Below are positions 5,837-11,534 of a stretch of DNA of 11,534 bases, piece after piece (the stretch's first letter is position 1; every line of letters starts with the position of its first letter). A program made the translations under genes and the position numbers. Location of the stretch: positions 1 to 11,534 of the forward strand of contig CABUIY010000031.1 in assembly GCA_902491765.1 (NCBI GenBank), written 5' to 3'. Under the pieces are notes generated by a model, which was not told the DNA's origin, did not search any database, and saw only the letters and a program-made list of their open reading frames with translations. Source of the stretch: an uncultured Collinsella sp. (GTDB lineage: Bacteria > Actinomycetota > Coriobacteriia > Coriobacteriales > Coriobacteriaceae).

Positions 5837-5854
5837 TCGGCAAGGGAGGCGGCC

Positions 5855-6034
5855 ATGTTTGATGACGACGACCTATTCAATCTGACAGACGATCCGTTTG
5901 AGTGGGATATGCTACTCGACGACGATGAGCTGGAGCAGGACCGTAGGAAACGACAGGACAAGAAAACTCAGGGTGACGCTTCGAAAAAGAAAGGCAAGCG
6001 CCGCCGTGGACTGTTTGGCGGGCTCTTTGGCTAA
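5855..6034 (+). CDS. 59-aa charge-polarised small protein, unknown function
   Basis: A 59-codon frame with AAGGGAGG 5-6 nt before the ATG, 18 nt after the HIRAN gene stop. I do not recognise it. Residues 1-29 are strongly acidic (DDDD at 3-6, DDDELEQD at 22-29). Residues 30-51 are strongly basic (RRKRQDKK, then KKKGKRRR). The tail is GLFGGLFG, a duplicated G-L-F-G motif. The basic half may bind nucleic acid and the acidic half may bind a partner or mask it. The strong ribosome site and tight spacing are the main reasons to call it a gene. A role alongside the HIRAN protein is inference from position. Confidence 0.75.
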   Translation: MFDDDDLFNLTDDPFEWDMLLDDDELEQDRRKRQDKKTQGDASKKKGKRRRGLFGGLFG

Positions 6035-6054
6035 CCGCCGCATCGCTGCGTCTG

Positions 6055-6060
6055 TATACT
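6055..6060 (+). promoter_or_regulatory. Possible extended -10 upstream of phosphoesterase
   Basis: TGTATACT holds a TATACT -10 (6055-6060), but the preceding TG directly adjoins it and no good -35 is present. It is the only promoter-like string in the 66 nt between the 59-aa gene and the phosphoesterase, which otherwise could be read through from upstream. Confidence 0.3.
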
Positions 6061-6100
6061 TAGCACGAGTTGAACGCGTTGCGAAATGAGGGCATAGACG

Positions 6101-6646
6101 ATGATGTGGTTTACCGCCGACCTGCACCTGGGCGATACGAATATCTTGCACGACATGGATCGGCCGTTTGATTCGGTCGAGGAGATGAACCGCAAGGTCA
6201 TCGATGCCGTCAATGAGTGCGTGGCGGCGGACGACCGTCTCTATATCTTGGGAGACTTTACCTATCGTTTGCCCCTGGCGGAGGCGGTGCGCCTGCGCGA
6301 GCGTATCGAATGTCAGAATGTGACGCTCATCCGCGGTAACCATGACGGCGACTGGGAAGATTCCGACGTACCGCAGATTTGGGAAGACGTGCGCGATTAC
6401 CTGGAGATTGCTCCCGGCTATGCCAAGGGCCATCGTCTGGTTATGAGCCACTACCCCATGCTCAGCTGGAATGGCAAGGCGCGTGGTGCCATCATGCTGC
6501 ACGGGCATATCCACAGCAGGGGAGACCGCACCAACGCGCGCAACCGCGATCGCGAGCGCCCTATCTTTCGCTACGATGTCGGTCTCGATGCCAACGAGTA
6601 CAAGCCCGTAAGCCGTGATCAGATTCTTAGCTTTTTTGGGCTATAG
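6101..6646 (+). CDS. Small calcineurin-like metallophosphoesterase
   Basis: A soluble dimetal phosphoesterase of 181 aa, close to the compact phage/YfcE-like length. All signature blocks are present: DLHLGD (7-12) with D7 and H9; GDF (51-53) with D52; GNHD (79-82) with N80 and H81; SHYP (116-119) with H117; and HGHIH (134-138) with H136 and H138. The start is the first ATG of the ATGATG pair; GAGGG lies about 9 nt upstream, and the second ATG (6104) is also possible. Substrate is unknown; related enzymes hydrolyse phosphodiesters or nucleotides. It follows the HIRAN and 59-aa genes on the same strand with a 66-nt gap and ends 1 nt before a large hairpin. Confidence 0.92.
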   Translation: MMWFTADLHLGDTNILHDMDRPFDSVEEMNRKVIDAVNECVAADDRLYILGDFTYRLPLAEAVRLRERIECQNVTLIRGNHDGDWEDSDVPQIWEDVRDYLEIAPGYAKGHRLVMSHYPMLSWNGKARGAIMLHGHIHSRGDRTNARNRDRERPIFRYDVGLDANEYKPVSRDQILSFFGL

Positions 6647-6699
6647 GGCGCCAGAGCCACCACAAAGGGGACAGGCACCTTTGTGGTGGTTCTGGCGCC
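6647..6699. repeat. 22-bp REP-like inverted repeat
   Basis: The arm 6647-6668 (GGCGCCAGAG, then CCACCACAAAGG) complements 6678-6699 with one G-U-compatible mismatch. The 9-nt loop is GGACAGGCA. The centre AAAGGGGACAGGCACCTTT resembles a GGGGACAGGCACC repeat that I recall as widely dispersed between genes in several bacterial groups; that family link is from memory and not checked here. Confidence 0.75.
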
Positions 6700-6728
6700 G
6701 TTGCCATTATGGCGGCGGCGCCTTTTTT
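6694..6728 (+). terminator. Intrinsic terminator of phosphoesterase gene
   Basis: GGCGCCG (6694-6700) pairs with CGGCGCC (6716-6722), and inside it GCCAT (6703-6707) pairs with ATGGC (6709-6713); the two U-G positions between them also pair. Six T's follow at 6723-6728. Its left arm shares GGCGCC (6694-6699) with the larger hairpin before it, so both cannot form fully at once. Confidence 0.88.
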
Positions 6729-6786
6729 GTCCGCGCGGCGCGGTAGAGTGTAGCCGGTTGATATTTGCGTCCATCGAGGAGCTGCT

Positions 6787-8544
6787 ATGAACGAGATCAA
6801 GTGCCCGCATTGCGGCGAAGTTTTTAAGGTCGATGCATCCGGCTATGCGGATATCGTCAAGCAGGTGCGCGATGCCGAGTTCTCGCGCGACCTGGATGAG
6901 CGTGTGAAGGCAGTCCAGCGTGAGGGTGAGCAGGCGCTGGAGCTTGAGCGCTCGCGTTCGACGGCTGCCTTGCAACAGGCAGAGTCTCAGCGCAATGCCC
7001 AGCTTGTCGAGCAGAAGAACACTGCGGATCAGAAACTGGCGCAAGAGGTTGCCAAGCGCGATGCTGAGCTTGCCGAGCTGCGCGCTAAGCTCGAGGGCGC
7101 TGCCGCAGAGCGCGAGAGTGCAAGCCAGCGCGCGGCGGTTGAGGCACGAGCCAATGCTCAAAAAGAGAATGCCGAACTCCAGCGTGAGATTGATAGCCTG
7201 CGTGCGCAGCTTGGGCGCAAAGATGACGAAGCAAAGCTTGCCGAGTCGGCGGCGCGCAACGCTGCTCAAAACGATTTAGCTGCACGCGACGCTCAGATTG
7301 CCGAGCTGCAGGCCAGGCTTGCCGCGGCGGACAAGGCCCAGGAGATGGCGCTTGCCGCTGCCGCGGCAGAGTCGCAGCGTGAGCTCGATGCCGCTCGCAG
7401 CGAGGCCGAGCGCGCGCTTGCTGACTATCGCGCGAAGGTGCAAGAGAAGTTTTCCGCCGCAAAGGCTCAGTCCGAGCAAGAGGCCGAGGGCCTGCGTGCC
7501 CAGCTGCGCGAGCAGGAACTGATGGCAAAAATGAACCTGTCAGAGGCGGTCGCCGCGGCGGAACGAGAGCGCGATGAGGCACGTGCCAAGCTGACGAGCG
7601 AGCTGGCGGTGCGCGATTCTCGCGAGGAACAGGCCAAGGCGGCGCATGAGCTCGAGCTCGCGCAGGCCAAGCGCGCGAGCGATGACCTGATTCGCTACAA
7701 GGATGAAGAGATTGAGCGCCTTAAGGACATGAAGGTCCGCCTGTCCACCAAGATGGTGGGCGAGTCACTCGAGCAGCACTGCGAGACCGAGTTCAATCGC
7801 CTGCGCATGACGGCGTTTCCTAACGCGTACTTCGAGAAAGATAACGATGCGTCCGAGGGTACCAAGGGCGACTTTATCTTCCGCGAGTGCGACGCGAGCG
7901 GCAACGAGGTCATTTCGATTATGTTCGAGATGAAAAACGAGAACGACGAGACCGCGACCAAACATAAAAACGAGGACTTCTTTAAGAAACTCGATCACGA
8001 TCGTCGCCAGAAAGGCTGCGAGTACGCGGTGCTCTGCACGTTGCTCGAACCCGAGAGCGAGCTTTACAACGCCGGCATCGTGGACGTGAGCTATCGCTAC
8101 GAGAAGATGTACGTGATCCGCCCACAGTTCTTCATCCCCATGATCACGCTTCTTCGCAACGCCGCCATGGGTTCGCTGCGCTATAAGCAGGAGCTGGCGG
8201 AGTACAAGCAGCAGAACATCGACGTCACGAACTTCGAAGCCAAGATGGAAAAGTTCAAGAACGATTTCGGCCGCAACTACGAGATCGCGAGCCGCAAGTT
8301 CCAAACGGCAATCGATGAGATTGACAAGACGATTAGCCATCTGCAGAAAACCAAGGAGGCGTTGCTGTCCTCCGAGAACAATCTGCGCCTAGCCAACAAG
8401 AAGGCCGACGATCTTACCATTCGCAAGCTCACGTGGGGCAACAAGACCATGAAGGCGGCGTTTGACGAGGCGCGCGGGGCTGCGACGGAGACAAACGATG
8501 AGCCCGCCGAGGCGGATTCATATGAGGTCGAGGGTGCCGAGTAA
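6787..8544 (+). CDS. DUF2130 coiled-coil protein, nuclease-like C-terminus
   Basis: A 585-aa protein of the DUF2130 family. GAGGAG lies 5 nt before the ATG. It begins NEIKCPHCGEVF, a single CxxC knuckle (6-9). Residues ~25-315 are almost entirely charged and Ala-rich heptads (AELAELRAKLEGAAAERE and similar), which predicts a long coiled coil. The conserved domain begins near MVGESLEQHCETEFNRLR (323-340) and contains KGDFIFRE (360-367) and IMFEMKNE (378-385). D362 with E381-x-K383 has the spacing of a PD-(D/E)XK metal site, so a nuclease fold is plausible but inferred. A second helical stretch (~465-545) ends with LTIRKLTWGNKTMKAAFDE. Function of the family is unestablished; DNA processing or a filament-like scaffold would fit. 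It is a single-gene unit ended by a bidirectional terminator. Confidence 0.93.
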   Translation: MNEIKCPHCGEVFKVDASGYADIVKQVRDAEFSRDLDERVKAVQREGEQALELERSRSTAALQQAESQRNAQLVEQKNTADQKLAQEVAKRDAELAELRAKLEGAAAERESASQRAAVEARANAQKENAELQREIDSLRAQLGRKDDEAKLAESAARNAAQNDLAARDAQIAELQARLAAADKAQEMALAAAAAESQRELDAARSEAERALADYRAKVQEKFSAAKAQSEQEAEGLRAQLREQELMAKMNLSEAVAAAERERDEARAKLTSELAVRDSREEQAKAAHELELAQAKRASDDLIRYKDEEIERLKDMKVRLSTKMVGESLEQHCETEFNRLRMTAFPNAYFEKDNDASEGTKGDFIFRECDASGNEVISIMFEMKNENDETATKHKNEDFFKKLDHDRRQKGCEYAVLCTLLEPESELYNAGIVDVSYRYEKMYVIRPQFFIPMITLLRNAAMGSLRYKQELAEYKQQNIDVTNFEAKMEKFKNDFGRNYEIASRKFQTAIDEIDKTISHLQKTKEALLSSENNLRLANKKADDLTIRKLTWGNKTMKAAFDEARGAATETNDEPAEADSYEVEGAE

Positions 8545-8566
8545 GGCATAGCGTATAGTGCAAAAG

Positions 8567-8601
8567 CGGGGCCGCTGGCGATATTGCCAGCGGCCCCGTT
8601 T
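8567..8601. terminator. Bidirectional terminator between convergent genes
   Basis: CGGGGCCGCTGGC (8567-8579) and GCCAGCGGCCCCG (8586-8598) form a perfect 13-bp stem with a GATATT loop. TTTCGTT follows on the plus strand, and AAAA at 8562-8565 gives a U run on the minus strand. It serves both the DUF2130 gene and the convergent helicase gene, whose stop lies 17 nt further on. Confidence 0.9.
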
Positions 8602-8618
8602 CGTTCCGGTAAGTTCGG

Positions 8619-11300
8619 CTAGTCTTCGAGCAGGTCCTCGATAAAGCCGACACGGTAGTTTTTGAATATGACCTCGCCGCCGTCTTGCGTGGCGTCCAGG
8701 TCGACATCGCCCATGATGCCAAAGTCGTGGTCGCCATCCTCGTCGGCAAAGATCTGGTGCACGTGCCATACGTGCGCGGTCTTCTCGTCGGACTCGTCAA
8801 TGGAAAACATCGCGGCGCTGCGGGCATCTCCGTCGGTGAGGATTTCCTCGTGCTGCTCGTGGTAAGCGTCGAGTGCTTTTTGCCAGCGGATCTCGCTCAT
8901 GCCCCAGTCGTCGTCGAGCTCGCCCAGGTCGCGAACGTGCTCGCGGGCGGCAAGGGTCACGCGGCGGAAGAGCGCGTTGCGCACCAATAGCGTGCAGCCG
9001 CGACGGTCCGCCACGACCTCGTCGATGCCCTGCGGCGGCGCAGCATCGAGGGCTGCCGGGTTGCCGGCGTTCTCCCACTCATCCACCAGGCTCGAGTCCA
9101 CCGAGCGCACCACAAAGCCCAGCCACGAGATAATGTCGCGCAGGCGCTCGTCGCGCTTCTCGATGGGCACGGTGCGGTCGAGTGAACGGTAGGCCTCTGC
9201 TAGGTAGCGCAGCAAAATGCCCTCGGAGCGGGCGATGCCGAGCTTTTGAATGTAACCCTTGAAATCGCTCGCGCTTTCCAGCATATCGCGCAGGACGCTC
9301 TTGGGAGAGAGCTGGTAGTCGTTTGCCCAGGGCACTTCCTGGCAGTACTTGTCAAAGGCGGCGTCGAGCAAATCCTCGAGCGGCTTTTCGTACGTGACGT
9401 CTTGAATGCGCTCCAAGCGCTCCTCATACTCGACGCCGTCAGCCTTCATTTCGGCCATCGCGCGGTCGCGCGCGGCGCGCTCCTGTGCGCGCAATACCTG
9501 CTTGGGGTCCTCGAGCGTAGCCTCGACCATCGAGATCAGATCCATGGTATAGGTCTCACTCTCGGGGTCGAGCAGCTCCAACGCGGCAAGCAAAAATGGC
9601 GAGAGCGGCTGGTCGAGCGCAAAGTCCTCGGGCAGATCGACCGTCAGTGCGTAGTCGATGTCCGGCGCGGCGTCAGTCGGGGCATCGGGCGCGGGCGGCA
9701 CTTCGGTGCGAACGACGACGCCGGAGTCGATGAGCGTGGCGAAGATTTCGTCGGCGCGAACCTCGAGCTTGGCCTTTTCCTCGGGGGTCTGCAAGCTCGT
9801 CTCTATGAGGTCGTGCACGCGGGCGCGGGCATCGCCGCCCTGCTCGACCACGCTAATCACCATGGAGTGTGTGATGCGCAGGCGCGGCTTGAGCGTTTCG
9901 GGCTGCGTCTCGATCAGGCGCTCAAAGGTCTGCTTGTTCCAGGTGACAAAGCCCTCGGGGGCCTTCTTCTTTTTAATCTTGCGGAGCTTCTTGGGGTCGT
10001 CGCCCGCCTTGGCCATGAGCTTGGCGTTCTCGATCTCGTGCTCCGGGGCCTCGGCGATGACCATGCCCTCGGTATCGAAGCCCGAACGGCCGGCGCGGCC
10101 GGCTATCTGATGGAACTCGCGGGCGCGCAGGCGACGCATCTTGTAGCCGTCGAACTTGGTGAGCGCAGTGAGAACCACGGTGTGGATGGGCACGTTGATA
10201 CCGACGCCGAGTGTGTCGGTGCCGCAAATGACGGGCAGTAGGCCCTGCTGCGCCAGGCGTTCGACCAGTAGGCGATAGCGCGGCAGCATACCGGCGTGGT
10301 GCACGCCGACGCCGCAGCCAAGCAAACGCTTGAGGATCTTGCCGAAGGCCGTCGAGAAGCTCGTGCCCTTGGCCGCCTCCTTGATGGCCTCGCGCTGCTC
10401 CTTGCTGGCAATGCCAAAGTTGGCGAGCGACTGTGCCGTCGCAAGGGCGGCATCCTGGCTAAAGTGCACGATATAGAGCGGGGCCTCTCCGCCGCGCATC
10501 GCGAGCTCGACGGTGCCCTCGAGGGAGGTCGTCACGTAGTCGTAGTTCAGCGGCACGGGGCGTGGGGCATCGACGACCAGGTCGCAGGTAGCGCCGGTGT
10601 GTTCCTCGAGTGAGGCGGCGATGGCAGTGACATCGCCGAGCGTGGCGCTCATGAGCATGAATTGCGTGTGAGGCAGGGTGAGCAGTGGCACCTGCCAGGC
10701 CCAGCCGCGGTCGGGGTCGGCAAAATAGTGGAACTCGTCCATGGCGACGCAGCCCACGTCGGCGCCCTCGCCCTCGCGCAGTGCATCGTTGGCAAGGATT
10801 TCTGCCGTGCAGCAGATGACGGGCGCCTTGGTGTTGATATGCGTGTCGCCGGTGATCATGCCGACGTTATCGCGGCCGAGCACCTGCACAAGGTCGAAAA
10901 ACTTTTCGCTGACCAGAGCCTTGATGGGGGCCGTGTAATAACAGCGCTTGCCCTGTGCCATGCCCATAAAGAGCATGCCTAGCGCGACAAGCGACTTGCC
11001 CGATCCGGTCGGTGTTCCCAAAATGACATGGTCACCGGCGGCTAGATCCATGAGGGCCTCTTCCTGGTGGTCCCACAGCTCAATACCGCGGTCGCTTGTC
11101 CATTCAAAGAAGCGTTCGAAGGCCTGATCGGGCGTGAGCCATGGTTCGGGCTCGCTACCATCCTCGGGCTCCCACCAGGTGGGGGAGAGCGCGCCGAGCG
11201 AGCCGAATTCGGCTTCGGTTCCCGTGCCGCCCGAGAACGAGCTGGCGGCGCCGGCGCCAGAAACGGTGCTGGCGGAAGTATCTGTCGTGGTCTGTGCCAT
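8619..11300 (-). CDS. Ski2-like DEAD/DEAH helicase with DUF3516-type C-terminus
   Basis: An ATP-dependent superfamily 2 helicase of 893 aa. The start MAQTTTDTSAS at 11300 is chosen because upstream extension gives a non-family-like Arg/Cys sequence; GAGAAAG is a modest ribosome site. After a flexible Ser/Gly/Ala N-terminus (1-40) come the motifs in order: WDHQ (76-79), Walker A GTPTGSGKS (95-103), TAPIKAL (123-129), DEFH (188-191), SAT (218-220), GTDTLGVGINVP (360-371) and QIAGRAGRSG (398-407). A Lys-rich loop (about 437-447) leads to a long C-terminal region resembling DUF3516, ending in the acidic FIEDLLED. DEFH in place of DEVH is usual for this actinobacterial subgroup. The substrate is probably RNA or structured DNA; which one is unknown. 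A CATAAT (minus strand, 11340-11335) could be its -10, without a clear -35. Confidence 0.93.
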   Translation of the reverse strand: MAQTTTDTSASTVSGAGAASSFSGGTGTEAEFGSLGALSPTWWEPEDGSEPEPWLTPDQAFERFFEWTSDRGIELWDHQEEALMDLAAGDHVILGTPTGSGKSLVALGMLFMGMAQGKRCYYTAPIKALVSEKFFDLVQVLGRDNVGMITGDTHINTKAPVICCTAEILANDALREGEGADVGCVAMDEFHYFADPDRGWAWQVPLLTLPHTQFMLMSATLGDVTAIAASLEEHTGATCDLVVDAPRPVPLNYDYVTTSLEGTVELAMRGGEAPLYIVHFSQDAALATAQSLANFGIASKEQREAIKEAAKGTSFSTAFGKILKRLLGCGVGVHHAGMLPRYRLLVERLAQQGLLPVICGTDTLGVGINVPIHTVVLTALTKFDGYKMRRLRAREFHQIAGRAGRSGFDTEGMVIAEAPEHEIENAKLMAKAGDDPKKLRKIKKKKAPEGFVTWNKQTFERLIETQPETLKPRLRITHSMVISVVEQGGDARARVHDLIETSLQTPEEKAKLEVRADEIFATLIDSGVVVRTEVPPAPDAPTDAAPDIDYALTVDLPEDFALDQPLSPFLLAALELLDPESETYTMDLISMVEATLEDPKQVLRAQERAARDRAMAEMKADGVEYEERLERIQDVTYEKPLEDLLDAAFDKYCQEVPWANDYQLSPKSVLRDMLESASDFKGYIQKLGIARSEGILLRYLAEAYRSLDRTVPIEKRDERLRDIISWLGFVVRSVDSSLVDEWENAGNPAALDAAPPQGIDEVVADRRGCTLLVRNALFRRVTLAAREHVRDLGELDDDWGMSEIRWQKALDAYHEQHEEILTDGDARSAAMFSIDESDEKTAHVWHVHQIFADEDGDHDFGIMGDVDLDATQDGGEVIFKNYRVGFIEDLLED

Positions 11301-11422
11301 GTGGTTGCTTTCTCTCGCCGTTTGTCCGCCAACTATTATGGCGTAGCAGCGGCGCGGGGTGCCAGCGCGCGAGAAAATGCAGGAAATGGGCGTTCTGCCC
11401 GGCCGTTTGGTGCGGTTGCCAG

Positions 11423-11456
11423 CTAAGTGAGTAGACTTTTTGCGATGTCGCGAGCA
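11423..11456 (+). repeat. Bipartite repeat copy 4
   Basis: CTAAGTGAGTAGAC (11423-11436), 14 nt starting TTTTTG, then CGAGCA (11451-11456), a full consensus match. It lies 123 bp upstream of the helicase start with its CTAAG end toward that gene. Similarity to copy 2 continues beyond 11456 (TTTTGCACAAG, then TACCTGC). The last 78 nt of the window after it hold no gene I can support; a partner copy may lie beyond the edge. Confidence 0.85.
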
Positions 11457-11534
11457 CATGGCTTTTGCACAAGGGCTCTACCTGCACTGATAATTGTTCT
11501 CGGGGGAAGCGGGCACTGCGGGGCGCGGCAACGG

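Noticed and set aside
6627..6645. T-rich run at the end of the phosphoesterase gene as a terminator
   Set aside because: It encodes the SFFGL C-terminus and has no stem before it; the true hairpins start at 6647.
7085..7582. 165-codon minus-strand frame in the coiled-coil part of DUF2130
   Set aside because: Arg/Pro/Ala-rich shadow of repetitive coiled-coil codons, with no start signal.
9246..10241. 331-codon plus-strand frame inside the helicase gene
   Set aside because: Antisense shadow; the minus strand carries helicase motifs V and VI across the same bases.

Overview
The window looks like chromosome from a high-GC anaerobic actinobacterium of the Coriobacteriia, most likely Collinsella or a close relative. 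The evidence is indirect: GC-rich codon use, a reverse rubrerythrin, a Ski2-like helicase with a DUF3516-type C-terminus, and a PD-(D/E)XK/AbiEi-like protein that I associate from memory with this class. No rRNA, tRNA, CRISPR array or transposase gene is visible.

Layout. 1-1661: a less GC-biased accessory stretch with one gene (292-1419) for a PD-(D/E)XK-like protein, bracketed by copies of a bipartite repeat. 1662-2222 (minus): reverse rubrerythrin, with its own promoter, leader hairpin and terminator. 2479-5087 (plus): a tight two-gene operon for an iron-type alcohol dehydrogenase and an ALDH3-like aldehyde dehydrogenase, so an alcohol-aldehyde-acid interconversion module. 5089-5509: an RNA-rich interval with a 27-codon hydrophobic peptide gene (5191-5274) whose leader and 3' region are complementary, as in type I toxin-antitoxin loci. 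5510-6646 (plus): a stand-alone HIRAN protein, a 59-aa protein with an acidic front and basic tail, and a small metallophosphoesterase, ended by two overlapping hairpins. 6787-8544 (plus): a coiled-coil DUF2130 protein. 8619-11300 (minus): the DUF3516 helicase, convergent with DUF2130 across a shared bidirectional terminator.

The least expected signals are non-coding. First, a repeat with the form CTAAGTGAGTAGAC-N14-CGAGCA occurs four times (72-108, 1408-1441, 1497-1530, 11423-11456) with exactly the same 14-nt spacing. Its GTGAGTAGAC side always faces the nearest gene, and one copy supplies the stop codon of the nuclease-like gene. Second, the small-peptide locus has 13-bp and 8-bp complementary segments that could close the mRNA 5' end onto its 3' end next to the Shine-Dalgarno sequence. 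Both are seen directly in the sequence; their functions are inferred.
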